A stretch of 64,000 nt of DNA, taken from NCBI GenBank assembly GCA_015178975.1, contig WHVD01000010.1:744001-808000 (forward strand), given 5' to 3'. Numbering within the stretch: the stretch's first letter is position 1; every line of letters starts with the position of its first letter. This DNA is from Hysterangium stoloniferum. Taxonomy: Eukaryota > Basidiomycota > Agaricomycetes > Hysterangiales > Hysterangiaceae. The notes under the pieces are model-generated. The model was not told where the DNA came from, did no database searches, and saw only the letters and a list, made by a program, of their open reading frames with translations. This document shows positions 21,726 through 33,681 of this stretch, piece after piece. The translations under genes and the position numbers were made by a program.

Positions 21726-23690
21726 GTGACTAGTGATGATTTGGTTAGTCCAGTTATTAGTTCAGTGAGTATGACCTCTTCACCTTTGAATGCCACAGGC
21801 CCCAAGCCTATCTCCCCTGCACGGGCAGGAAGAGAGGGGAGGTTGGACTGTGATGCCGAGATGGAAGAGGTATCACAAATTACATCTGATTCCTCGAGGA
21901 ATCCTTCAGGTGGAATGAGTTCTAACCCTAGAGGTGAAGCCTTCAGTGAATTGGGGGAGAGAGAAGGAGACAGCTTATCTTTTCCTCATCCAATGGAGTA
22001 TATAAGTACTCAGGTCGCTCTCCGCAACTGGACTTATCAGTATGGCTTGGTGTACCCCAAAGAGCTAGCAGCACCGAGAAATACCTTCCACAGGAGGTAC
22101 AGTACTGGGAAGCCTCTTATTCGCCCAGAAGCTCTCTACAGAGTGGTTTGAAGAAGACAGTAGTGGCAATGAGAGGGGGGAGGGAACTCCCAGGAGAGGA
22201 CGGTTGAGCACCATCAGGGCTCTATACTGAGATGGGCAGATTGCTCAGAAGATGAGGATCAGTTGGGGCTGCTTCCCAAAGCTTGGATGTTACTGGGATT
22301 GAAGAGGACCAAGGATGTCCAAGGGTTGGAAATGGCGATCGCTGCACCATCTCCATTCCTAAAATTAAGTGCCATCGTCATAGAGGTTGAGGACAATGAA
22401 CCTGCTACAGTCACCCCAGCTTCTCCTGGGTTAGAGCCTGCAAAGGCAGATGGATCTAAACCACCAGCGGGAACATCATCCACCAAAGGAAAGGAACGAA
22501 TGGAGGGTGAGAGACCTGTTAAGGGTCTGGAAGAGGTGACCTCATCTCCAAACCGCAGAGCTGGGGGCAAGAAATGAAATAGTAAGCCACCTAGGAAAGA
22601 AAGAAATAAGGAGGTCACAAGCCAGTACATGCAGGAACCATCCCAAGTACCCAGGGGAGGGTACTTTGCTCTGGGAGGGCAAGGGAAATTTGGACTGCCA
22701 TCAGATTCCAGCACCTCACCTTCTAGCGATGACAATGAGGAGTCATCCCACAGCAGTACATCAGGTTCCAGCTCAACGAATAGCAGAGAAAGTACTGATT
22801 CACCTAATTCTGGGTCAGGATCGGATAGCACTCATTTGACTGACTCTGAAAGAGAGAAGAAGAGGTGGAGACACAAAAACTCACCTAGCTCCCAGCGCAC
22901 AAAGCATGAGAAACACCAGCAGTCTAAGACAGACACCCGAAGAACCAAACGACTACTTGCTGGAGTTAAGACCAAGCAAGCCATGATCTATACTGGGACA
23001 GCAAAAATTGATGTTTTGGAAGCCTTCATATACACCTATGACCTTTGGGCAGAGATTAATGGCTTAGATCGCAAGTGGGTGGTAAAACTTATCATATACT
23101 TCTTGGATGGAAAGGCCAGCTCATTTTACATGAAGCATGTAGTCTTGAGCAAACAGAAGTGGACATTGAAGGCAGTCTATGATGGACTTTTTGACTACTG
23201 CTTCCCTGCCGACTACAAGTTGCGGTTGCGAAAACAATTGACATCCTCTAGGCAGGGGAGAAAATGTTTTCGTGATTTTCCATGAGATGTCGAAAGTAAT
23301 GCAAGGAGGTTTCCTGATATTCACATGCAACAACTGAAGCAAATTGTGTGGGATGGAGCATATGATTATATCAAGGAGAAATGGTTAGATAATGGACTAA
23401 ATCCTGACAATACATTGTGGAAGAAACTTATCAAAACAGCTACCTGGTTTGAGGCTGCTCAAGAATTTCGGCTGGCAGAAAAGGGGAGAAGGGAAAATGC
23501 CTCATCCAGATTGCCTCGAATATGGGCCCAAAAGAAAGACCTAGCAGGTCAGGCTGGGCATAAAACAGATACCCAAACAGGGAGAACTTACCAGGCTAAG
23601 CCATCGGGACCAGGAAGTATTACTCTTGAACCACATCCTAAACTAAGTCGAAGTGAGATGAATCAACTTCAGTCAGAGGGGTGATGTTTT
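21726..23690 (+). pseudogene. G3 gag, broken
   Basis: The N-terminal Ser/Pro-rich part (21726-22151), a second low-complexity part (22263-22577) and the capsid-like region (22629-23285; TGTAKIDVLEAFIYTYDLWA and following) are in different frames. A C-terminal piece at 23325-23684 includes WFEAAQEFRLAEKG. No start codon is certain: the first ATG in the opening frame is near 21768. Would form particles; several frameshifts prevent that. Confidence 0.78.
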
Positions 23691-24701
23691 TCCTGCAAGA
23701 AGGAGGGTCACGAGTCCCACAACTGTCCTCAAGGGAAGTTTGCATCAGCACCAAAAAAAGGAGTAACTGTGGTGGCAGAATCTGTCCAAGTCAAACGACT
23801 TACCAATTTGGAAAGAAAGAAAGATCAGGCAGAGTTACAGCTGCATATGGCTTCATTTGTGCTTAGGGATGAAGAGACTCAGCAGGAGTTTGATAACTTA
23901 CATGATCAAATTTACACTGCCTGGCTGCAGAGATCAATCACGCAATATTATGGGCCGGATACCACTTTACCTGAGGGTCAAAATCCGAGGACACAGTTTG
24001 AAGTGTCATATTCTGTTGACGAGTTCAGAGTGAGAGACAATGTCGTGCCTGGGGATCTTCTATGCATTAGCAAAGCTGTATGTAGGGAACCAGGATTTAA
24101 CATTGATCAAAGCATCATGAACAACCTGGAATGGTTCATTTTTCACAGACTGAGTCCATTGCAGCAGGAATGCGACACACAGAGAGGTTCCAGGTATCGT
24201 TCGATAGGTATTGGGTGTATGAAATTGTGGATCGCTTACAGCCTGACTTATACATGGTGATAATGAAGCAAGCCCTATTTAATGATGACTGGGAAATTCC
24301 ACAAGTGGTTAGAACAGCAATCCCAATGGTGGGGGGGACTTCTCAAGGGGAGCTAAGAGAAAATGAGGACCCACCGAGATCTGCTCCATAGCAGCATCTT
24401 CTCCAAGCCCTGAAGGAGTACTTTCCACATGAAGCATCAGTGCAGGAGGGGGTGTCTCCCGAAGCCCAGTTTAGGGTATATACAGAAGAGTCGGGACTGC
24501 GGATATGGGACGAGAACAACACCGACCTGCCTCTATTTATGCCCTGGTCTGTGTACAGGCTGGATGAGAGTATGGATGATAAAAGAGAGGCAGTCTATGA
24601 AGAACACATACCTCGTTTCTCTGAAGATATGCCTGTGTTTCGACAGTATTGTCAAGAGGCAATGTGCAATCTTCTGGATCTCCGTTTCCGAGTCTACTAT
24701 A

Positions 24702-26286
24702 CAGTGACTCACAAAACCTTTCCAATGTTTGGAGTTTGCATATTGGCAGACTGCTACCAGGAAAGAGAAAATAGCAAAAAGTTTCAAAAATTCACACTGG
24801 ATAGCTAAACATGTATAGAATCATGGTATAGAGTATTATTACATAATATGCATTTTTGGGTATGCTACAAATAGTTTAGTCAGGCCTGCTCATTGGAAAG
24901 GTTTTGTGGCTGATAATTTTGATACAATATATACTATATAAACTGGCCAAATCACATGTCTTTGTTGATTCTATTCAATATGGTCACATGACTTGTTGAT
25001 CTATAGTCAACTTTGATATTACTGTCTCTTCACATTGCCAGCGATCCATCATGCACTCCCTCTCTCCTGCTCAACAACAATATATTATCTCTCTACTTGA
25101 AGCTGGCCATTCCACTCCATCCATTGCCTCAATCACTGGTTTTGGCATTGGTACTATCCCCAGACTTCACTCTAAGCACCTTCCTACCCTTCCCAAATCA
25201 ACTGGAGGTTGTCCCAAGAAGCTCTCTGCTACCAACATCACACATCTGGAAAGGCTGAAACTGCAGTGGACATAGCCCAGAAACTTCAGACCATCACCAA
25301 CAACCCTATTTCAGCTGAGACAGTTCGGAGGAGCTTGAAGAAAGCAGGGATGAAAGCAGTTGTGAAGAAGAAGAAGCCACTTTTGTCCAAGAGATACATG
25401 AAGGAGAGGCTTGACTTTGCTTTGGCCCACCAGCACTGGACTTTAGATGACTGGAGGAGGGTTGTGTGGTCTGATGAGACTAAAATAAATCGCCTTGGCT
25501 CAGATGGGAGGAAATGGGCATGGAAAAAGACTGGGGAAGGCCTGAATGAGAGGCTTGTTCAAGGGACAGTGAGTTTGGTGGAGGATCAGTCATGGTTTGG
25601 GGGTGCTTCATGTGGGAGGGTGTGGGATATGCCACCAGGATTGAGGGTAGAATGGATGGGGAACTTTACAGGAGCATCTTGGATGAAGACCTCCAAAACA
25701 GCATCAGGTATTACCAGTTGGACCCTGCTAAAATCATCTTTCAGCAGGATAATGATCCAAAACATACCTGCAAAAAGGCAAAGGAATGGTTTGAAAATAA
25801 TGGAATGACTGTCCTACCATGGCCTGCCCAATCCCCAGACCTCAATCCAATTGAGCATCTATGGGATTACTTGAAGAGAAAGCTGGGACAGTATGCCACT
25901 GCACCAAGTGGGATTCTGGAGTTGTGGGAGAGGATAGAGAAGGAGTGGGAAGATATACCAGCTTCTGAGTGTCAGAAGTTAATTGAAAGCATGCCAAGGA
26001 GGGTTGAGGCAGTCATAAAGACCAAGGGAGGGTATACCAAGTATTAAAATATAGCATATATTGCATCATAATCATCAGCCACAAAACCTTTCCAATGAGC
26101 AGGCCTGACTAAACTATTTTTAGCATGCCCAAAAATACATATTATGTAATAATATTCTAGGCCACGATTCCATACATGTTTAGCTATCTAGTGTGAATTT
26201 TTGATATTTTTTACTATTTTTTCTCCCCTGGTAGCAGTTTACCAATATGCAAACTCCAAACATTGGAAAGGTTTTGTGAGTCACTG
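24702..26286 (+). mobile_element. Tc1/mariner element Tc1-3, structurally complete
   Basis: 1585 bp between TA duplications (24700-24701 and 26287-26288). Ends are CAGTGACTCACAAAACC and its inverse. Terminal repeats of about 210 bp (24702-24913 and 26075-26286) each carry an outer ACAAAACCTTTCCAATG and an inner inverted copy (24889-24909; 26080-26098). One transposase pseudogene lies between. It sits in the G3 middle domain, so it is younger than G3. Confidence 0.94.
25051..26047 (+). pseudogene. Tc1-3 transposase, DD34E, two frameshifts
   Basis: ATG 25051, starting MHSLSPAQQQYIISLLEAG with a helix-turn-helix N-terminus. Frame changes near 25250 and again at about 25565-25590 (in the FGGGSVMVWGC region). 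The catalytic residues are all present: RRVVWSDETK, IIFQQDNDPKHTC and SPDLNPIEHLWDY, with 34 residues between second Asp and Glu. Stop at 26045-26047 after GGYTKY. The most nearly intact transposase in the window. Confidence 0.92.
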
Positions 26287-26427
26287 TAAGACTAGCATAT
26301 TTGACGATGCAAACAGAGTAGAACAGCAGCGATTCATAGTCTCTTTTACCACAGGAGTTTATATGATTCGTGATTGGGAGTTAAAGGTGACATATACCGT
26401 GATGACTGACCATCTGCAATATGAGGA

Positions 26428-27054
26428 ATGGACAGTGCCTCAGATATTGGATTGAGCAGTATCAGGGAGGACTCACCAGAACCTATTGTTTTTGCAAATG
26501 CTGCCAATGTGACTAGGAAGAAATCAGTAGGACCGAAAAAAAGTCAATTGAAAAATGGAGGTACTGAGACTGTCGAGCATACCCCAATGCAGCCCAAGGC
26601 TTTTACATGGTGGCTGCCTAAACCGGTTGTCATTGAAGCATTCATTAACAGTCGACCAGCGAAAGTCCTAATTGATAGTGGGTCACTTGCAGATTTTATG
26701 TCCACAACACTGGTTGATCAGCTGGGAGTCATTAAGGATCCACTGCTCAAACCACTCACTGTGCAGCTTGCTGTCCATGGGTCAAGATCTAAAATCAATT
26801 ATTCAGTGACTGCTCAGTTTGTATATCAAAATATAAATTGCTCACATCATTTTGATGTAGCCAACCTCGATTCATATGATTTAATTCTGGGCACTCCATT
26901 TATATTTCAACATGGTGTGATGCTTGGATTGAATCCTACAAGGGTAAACATTGGATCAGGGCAGCCACTACCAATAGAAGGGGATACCATCGAGACACTG
27001 TGGTCTGCTGTGGCAGAAGTTTTTGAGGATGAGCTTGAGAGTTTAAGGGCTGAG
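26428..27054 (+). pseudogene. G3 protease region, cut by G6
   Basis: The open frame contains the retropepsin motif AKVLIDSGSLADFMS (near 26659-26703) and a second conserved protease strand (DLILGTPFIFQHG, near 26878-26916). It is interrupted at 27054 by the 5' LTR of G6 and continues at 33682. Active-site Asp-Ser-Gly is intact. Confidence 0.85.
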
Positions 27055-28242
27055 TGTTACGACCGTGTCATAACCATGTCGCAATCTGACAGTCCCCGAG
27101 AATATTACAGTCTATCAATGTTCCAAGTTATTGATCAAGTCATTATTTTGGCAACCTTCGGAACACCGACACTGATGTATACCTTTATGGCGATCAAACC
27201 CCATTTATGCCCCTGTCAAAATATACTCATACCATCTGGTTATGCTTTGATACGTCCCTTTTCATTATGATGATCTGTTTTACTCTATGTTTCACATATG
27301 CCCATATATACTTGTAGCCTGTGGACTATTCCCTTTTCTCGTAATCCCGCTCTCAGCTAAATCTCGGCTTCCGATCTTATTGTAACCTTCCAGTTTCTAG
27401 TCAAGTCTATTTGTCAATAGTGTTTCCGCTCTTCCCTTAGTTAGTAGTTTCTAGACGCCGATAACTCATATATAGACCCGCTGTAATGTAACTACTGGAC
27501 AATCAGAATATCAACTTAGATCAACTTAGATACCCCTCTAATTTCCGACTCCATTATCTATTCACGACCACCACATTCTGACTCCATCCGATTTACAATT
27601 CAACCTACATTTACGACTTCAACCTCTAATCTCCAACACTCTCAGTCTCCGACTCTCAGTCTCCGACTCTCAGTCTCCGACTCTCAGTCTCCGACTCTCA
27701 GTCCCTGACTCTCAGTCTCTGACTCTCAGTCTCTGACTCTCAGTCTCTGACTCTCAGTCTCTGACTCTCAGTCTCTGACTCTCAGTCTCCAACTCTCAGT
27801 CTCTGACTCTCAGTCTCCGACTCTCAGTCTCCGACTCTCAGTCTCCGACTCTCAGTCTCCGACTCTCAGTCTCCGACTCTCAGTCTCCGACTCTCAGTCT
27901 CCGACTCTCAGTCTCCGACTCTCAGTCTCCGACTCTCAGTCTCTGACTCTCAGTCTCCGACTCTCTCAGTCTCCGACTCTCTCAGTCTCCGACTCTCTCA
28001 GTCTCTGACTCTCTCAGTCTCCGACTCTGGGTCTCTGACCCCTCAGCCCAACCCTCGACTTATCCTTCAGTTTCTGATTGGTAGTTTACCGAGAGGTTTA
28101 CCTGACAGGACTAGTTTCTGCCTGCCCGAAATTTAAGGACACCTGACGGTAACTTGCGAGGGTGCAGCACATAAGCTGAAGCCAAGTCCTTCCAATCGGT
28201 TCCCATTGGTCCGCCGACATCAGTCAGTTTCTGCTCTTAACA
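27055..28242 (+). mobile_element. 5' LTR of G6, with expanded microsatellite
   Basis: 1188 bp, TGTTACGACCG...TGCTCTTAACA. Hairpin block at 28157-28188. A run of about 32 copies of CTCAGTCTCCGA (27641-28029) accounts for nearly all of its extra length over the 3' LTR. Outside the run the two LTRs differ mostly by C/T and G/A changes at CpG positions. Confidence 0.92.
27641..28029 (+). repeat. 12-bp microsatellite in the G6 5' LTR
   Basis: Unit CTCAGTCTCCGA with CTGA variants and a few 14-base units at the right end, about 32 units. The matching place in the 3' LTR (33321-33470) has about a dozen more diverged units. Confidence 0.95.
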
Positions 28243-30415
28243 GTATATTCTGATTTCTACTCGCAAACCCGTCCTTATTCTATTCATTTGTTCATCACTC
28301 CACATCGGCATCGCATTACTTATCTTTTACAGAACCCTTTTGTGTTTTCAGACATCACTCTGATTTCCAGATGCAAAGATAAGTTAATGGCCAAAGCTAA
28401 TCCTGTTTTACTCAGATTCCACTCATTTTGCCCTGCTCCAATCCTTGTTTTGTCCTGCCCCTGGTTTTCTCAGCTCCCAATTATTTCCAGATATTCCGAA
28501 TGGACTAATTTACCACTAGTCACCATACTCTCGGAATCCATCGGCTTCCGGAAATTCGCTATGTCTGCCATTTACCTTGATGGTATATTATGGATTCAAG
28601 TTCACAATGTGTTGGCCACCTAGTGCTTGGTTTTCTTTACAGATATACCTTCCTAAACCATTGCTCATAACTCCAAATCGACATCGCCTTGCTTACCCTT
28701 GTTCTTTGCCTCACCTTCAGACCTTTTCTGGGTCCCAACCCCTTTTCCGAACTTTTGGACCCTTTTCCGACCTACCCTTTGGTCCATGCTGTCCCATGCA
28801 TGTTCCTTGTCTTGTCACCACCTTCCGACCCATTCTCTGACTATTTTCCGACTATTTGGATTCCTCTCAACCTCTGCATTGATTCCTACAATGACTCTCC
28901 AGACTTTCCGGTTTTTTTGGCAGGTCAGACTCCAAGTCAGGAAGATTTTATGCAGTACCCATCTCTTATCGGCTTTTGCAACCTGGATACATTCCAAACT
29001 GCAATACGGTTTCCGGTTCCCTTCTGGGACATTTTCTGGCTCTTTTCAGTTTATCTGAGGAGCATTTACTTGTTTCCCTTGTGGAACAAATCTGGATGTC
29101 ACCCCTTTGACTAGCAGTATGAGTTGCTTGATTATTTCTAGGATACCACTGTCTCACCCACTATAATCCATTGATTTCCGGGTATTGAGCAGTAAATTTT
29201 CCAAAACTTCCAATGCCTCTCATTTGACTGTATTGGTCTGCTCTGAATATTTTCAGACATCTCTGGCCTTCAGGCAACCCTTCACCTTTCTGGGCATTTC
29301 TGGCCTTTTGGTACCTCTGGTCCCTTTTGGCATGTTCTACTGTTTCAGTCAACTTTGGATTCTTTGGATTCCTTGGATTTCCGGACTTTCCGGAATCTTC
29401 GGACCCTTCGGATTTCAATTACCTGTTGAGTATATGCTCGTGAAGATCAGTTTAATCTGGCTTTTCAGGCATCTCTGGCCTTCAGGCACCCATGGCCCTT
29501 CTGGGCCTGGCCTTTTTGGCATCTCTGGTCTTTTGGCTTCCCACTCTCTCACTTAAACTCGGATTCTATGGTTTCTTCCAAACTTTCCAGAACCCTCAGA
29601 ACCTTTGGAACTTTTGGATTCTTCGGACTTCTGGACTTTCCAGAATTTCCAGACCCTTTGGATCCTACTTATTTGTTGAGTGATTGTTTGTGGAGATCAG
29701 TTAATCCAGCCTTTCAGGCACTTTTGGCCTTCGGGCAACCCTCAGCCCTTTTCTCAGGCACCCCTGGCCCCTTTTGGCACTCTTGGCCTTCGGGCAACCC
29801 TTGGCCCTTTTGGGCACCTCAAGCCTTTTGGCATATTCAGCCCTTTAGGCATTTTATGGCTGTTTTCGGCATGTTCAACACTTTCACTTAACTTCAGATT
29901 CCTCAGATTTCCGGACTTTCCGGAATCCTCGGACCTTTTCCATTCCCAATTATCTGTTGAGTGTTTGCTTGCCAAAAATCAGTTTAATCCAGCCTTTTCA
30001 GGCAAACTTTGGCCCTCGGGAAATCCTAGCCTTTTGGATCCCTGGCCTCTCTTCTGGCCTTTTCAGCCCTTTTGTCCGACTTTAAATTCTGTGAATTTTC
30101 GGACCTTCCAGAATCCTCGGACTTTCCAGAACCTTTGGATTTTCAGAATTTCTTGGACTTTCCGAAATCCTCAAATTTTCTAGACCCCTCGAACTTTCCG
30201 AAATCCTCGGACTCTCCAAATTTTAACTCTTTGTTGAGTTTTCCTTCTTGCCATGATTGTTTTTATCTCGGCTTTTTAGCATATATGGCCTTTTGCGCCA
30301 TTCCAACCCTTTTAGCATACTTGGTCTTTTGGCACCAATGTTTCAACTCAATTTCAGATTTCCGGATTTTCTGATCTCTCCCAACTTTCAGAAATTTTGG
30401 ATTCCAAAAATGCTG
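28243..30415 (+). repeat. Low-complexity region and minisatellite replacing gag-RT in G6
   Basis: Starts with a primer-site-like GTATATTCTGATTTCTAC just after the LTR, then about 0.9 kb of pyrimidine-rich DNA and, from about 29180, four or five tandem units of roughly 250-285 bp. Anchors TGTTGAGT occur near 29424, 29671, 29957 and 30233. Units contain short sub-repeats such as GGACTTTCCGGAATC and CTTTTGGC. No domain is recognised in any frame; minus-strand frames give Lys/Ser/Glu/Gly-rich peptides, and the open frames are probably by-products of the repeats. Confidence 0.75.
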
Positions 30416-32060
30416 TCACCCGGCCCTTCTCTGAATACCTTTCTGCCTTCAATATGGTCATCCACTTCTGTCCTGGCCACCTTGGTGGAAAACCTGATGC
30501 TATGACTAGATGATGGGACGTCTATCCTAAAGAGGGGAGTAGCGACTATGCCACAGTTAATCTGCATAATTTCAAGCCTATGTTTTCATCGGAACAACTG
30601 TCTGAGTTAATCCGAGCTACTTACCTTATACATCCAGTCATGCACAGTGTTATCCTTATGGACACCGAAAAATTACATCAAGACATACTATCGGCAATTC
30701 CATTAGACCCAGTCACCAAAGCACATCTCAATAATCTGTCCGACCCCGATCATTTCTGATGGTCACTTGACCCGCAAGGTTTCATTAAACTTGACAATTG
30801 CATATATGTTCCGGATCCTAACACTCTCCAACTTTGAGTCTTGCAGTATAAACACGACCACCTGATCTCGGGACTTTTCAGTATCAATTTACCATCGGAC
30901 GTATCTGAAGAGAATATACATGGCCCAGTCTCCGAGATTTTGTCAAGCATTATTGTAAATCATGCACCAACTGTGCATGTTCCAAATCAAGATGTCACAA
31001 ACCATATGGCCTACTCAAACAATACCGGAAAAACCCTGGAATTCAATATCAATGGATTTCATTGAACACCTGCCAGCATCTAACGGCCATACCGCAATTC
31101 TCGTTGTTGTGGATTGGCTTACCAAGCAAAGTATTTTCATTCCAACTTATGATACAGTAACATCCATACAGTTGGCCAAATTGTTCAACACTCATGTATT
31201 CTCCAAGCATGGCATTTCCGTTGCATGTCACTTCCGATTGCGGATCCAAGTTCATCTCTCACCTTTTTAGGTCACTCGGAAAAGCACTTGACATGAAACT
31301 CCATTTCACTTTCCGGCTACCACCCGGAAAAGCAATGACCAAACTGAATGCACTAATCAAACACTGGAACAGTACATCTGAGTATATTGCAACTATCAAC
31401 AAGACAATTGGAAATCACTTCTACCACTTGATGAATTCGCATATAACAACACCCCAAATGCTACTACCGGCATTTTGCCTTTCTTCACAAATAAAGGCTA
31501 CAACCCAAACATCGCTATCCATCTGGAACACGATCTCACTTTAACCTGTGCTCAGGACTTTGTCACAAACCTCAATGAGCTACACCAAGAACTTCGAAAG
31601 AACATCACATCAGCCCAGGAACATTACCAACACTCCACAGACAAAAATCGGCTGCCACCCCTGAACTCAAGATTGGTGACCGAGTATTTGTCAAAGCCGA
31701 GTTCTTCCGAATGACTAGACCATCCAAAAAAGCTCGCCAATAAGTACTTAGGACCTTTTGAAATTATAGCACAAGCAGGCACGCTCTCTTGGACGCTTCA
31801 GCTCCCCGAGAATATGTGTGCAGTACACCTAGTACAACCTCCACCTCCACCTGTGGTTATTGATGGGGAACCCAAATTCGAGGTATCGGAAATCCTAGAT
31901 TCAAAGATGGATAATCACCGATGTACCTGCAAACTACTCTATTTGGTCAAGTGGACAGGTTACAAAGGTACCGATGAATAAGCATCCTGGATTCTTGCCA
32001 CAGAACTCGGAAATGCATCGGACATCGTCAAAGACTTCCATCAAGCATATCCGAACAAAT
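30416..32060 (+). pseudogene. G6 RNase H end, integrase and chromodomain, broken
   Basis: Reading begins at a SAFNMVIHF segment (about 30445). Next come WDVYPKEG and the integrase N-terminal region (30840-31060), the core with ILVVVDWLTKQSIFIPTYD (31099-31155) and decayed second and third catalytic regions, then the C-terminal domain. A chromodomain (LLYLVKWTGYKG, near 31939-31974; SWILATELG) ends near 32060. Chromodomains steer chromovirus integration to marked chromatin. Stops and frameshifts throughout; the third catalytic Glu region is altered. Confidence 0.85.
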
Positions 32061-32734
32061 CCGGACCCCTATAATCTACAGCATCCCGACATTTTTCCGA
32101 CACCCATAGTTTTGTATCCTGCCTCTTTCCCTTCGCTTCCTCCTCAGCCCTCTCAGTGGCTGCCAGCAACTTGGCATTCCCTGTTGCCATCAGTTAACAC
32201 TCCGGCCTCTCATGGGCAATTTCCAGTCCATTTGGACATCTTCTGGCCTTTCCAGCACCTTTCCGGCACCTTTCTGTCCTACTGGTTAGCATTTATTCTC
32301 ACACTTCCTTGCACCCTCTGCATTTTGGCATCTTCGGACTTTTGTCACCCCTGTCCCCCTTGCCCTGTTTGTCTGCTCCCACATTTTCAGTGTGCTCGGA
32401 TCCCTCGGAACTTCCGGACTCTGTCCCGGACCTTTTCGGACTTTCAGACCTTATTGGATTTTCGGACATTTTTAGATTTCTGGACCTTTTCAGAGGTTTG
32501 AACTTACATTCAAGTATCCAAATATGACCATGGCCTCATCCTGACCTTCATCTCGATCTTGACTTTCCAAATCCTCTCCGAATCCTTTCTGAATCCATTC
32601 CAAACCTTTCTGAACCTTTTCCGAACCCTTTCCAGCACCTTGCCAAATCCCATCCCTTTCTGACCTTCCTGCTTTCATCTTATTCTTCAGCACTTTTTCA
32701 GCCTCCTTGGGATTTTGGCCAAATGGGGGGATAC
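32061..32734 (+). other. G6 3' non-coding region and polypurine tract
   Basis: Pyrimidine-rich, with repeats like those at 29.2-30.4 kb. It ends in the conserved block CCTTGGGATTTTGG and the polypurine tract AAATGGGGGGATAC (32721-32734) at the 3' LTR. The minus strand reads Lys/Glu-rich peptides (near 32540-32700), but the Zn2Cys6-type cluster of the antisense gene is not found. Confidence 0.6.
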
Positions 32735-33676
32735 TGTTACGACTGTGTCGTAACCATGTCGCAATCTGACAGTCCCCGAGAATACTACAGTCTATCAATG
32801 TTCCAAGTTATTGATCAAGTCATTATTTCGGCAACCTTCGGAACACTGACACTGACGTATACCTTCATGGCGATCAAACCCCATTTACGCCCCTGTGAAA
32901 ATATACTCATACCATCTGGTTATGCTTTGATAAGTCCCTATTCATTATGATGATCCATTTTACTCTATGTTTCACATATGCCCATATATACTTGTAGCCC
33001 ATGGACTATTCCCTTTTCTCATAATCCCGCTCTCGGCTAAATCTCGGCTTCTGATCTTATCGTAACCTTCCGGTTTCTAGTCAAGTCTATTTGTCAATAG
33101 TGCTTCCGCTCTTCCCTTAGTTAGTAGTTTCTAGACGCCGATAACTCATATATAGACCCGCTGTAATGTAACTACTGGACAATCAGAATATCAACCTAGA
33201 TCAACTTAGATACCCCTCTAATTTCTGACTCCATTATCTATTCACAACCACCACATTCCGACTCCATCCGATTTACGATTCAACCTACATTTACGACTTC
33301 AACCTCTAATCTCCGACACTCTCAGTCTCCAACTCTCAGTCTCCAACTCTCAGTCTCCAACTCTCAGTCTCCAACTCTCAGTCCCCGACTCTCAGTCCCT
33401 GACTCTCGATATCCGACTCTCACTCTCCAACTCTCAATCTCTGACTCTCAGTCTCCGACTCTTGGTCTCTGACCCCTCAGCCCAACCCTCGACTTGTCCT
33501 TCGGTTTCTGATCGGTAGTTTACCGAGAGGTTTACTTGACAGGACTAGTTTCCACCTGCCCAAAATTTAAGGACACCCGATGGTAACTTGTGAGGGTGCA
33601 GCACATAAGCTGAAGCCAAGTCCTTCCCATCAGTTCCCATCGGTCCACCGACATCAGTCAGTTTCTGCTCTTAACA
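32735..33676 (+). mobile_element. 3' LTR of G6
   Basis: 942 bp, TGTTACGACTG...TGCTCTTAACA, hairpin block at 33591-33622. Collinear with the 5' LTR except for the shorter microsatellite. Confidence 0.92.
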
Positions 33677-33681
33677 CTGAG

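Larger units (their letters stand above)
23685..26455 (+). pseudogene. G3 zinc knuckle and middle domain, split by Tc1-3
   Basis: A CCHC knuckle (CFSCKKEGHESHNC, about 23690-23731) follows gag. A long region of unknown fold (23769-24391, then 24440-24700, resuming 26289-26455) precedes the protease. Stops and frameshifts occur near 24230, 24391 and 26455. This gag-protease spacer is long for Gypsy elements in general. No domain is recognised in it. Confidence 0.65.
27055..33676 (+). mobile_element. LTR element G6 (family B), gag-RT lost, both LTRs present
   Basis: 6622 bp bounded by two family-B LTRs and an exact duplication ctgag (27050-27054 and 33677-33681), so it inserted as a unit into G3. 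The internal region has 2.2 kb of pyrimidine-rich repeats, then the end of RNase H, integrase and chromodomain, more low-complexity DNA and a polypurine tract. No gag, protease or RT was found. It could have moved only with proteins from a relative such as G5. Confidence 0.92.

Noticed and set aside
21726..22577. Possible Ser-rich host gene before G3
   Set aside because: It leads directly into a Gypsy capsid and zinc knuckle and follows an LTR-like block, so it is better read as the gag N-terminus.
29185..30505. Overlapping long plus-strand frames rich in Phe, Pro, Leu and Trp
   Set aside because: They come from the pyrimidine-rich minisatellite of G6, change frame between units and have no domain, start context or conservation.
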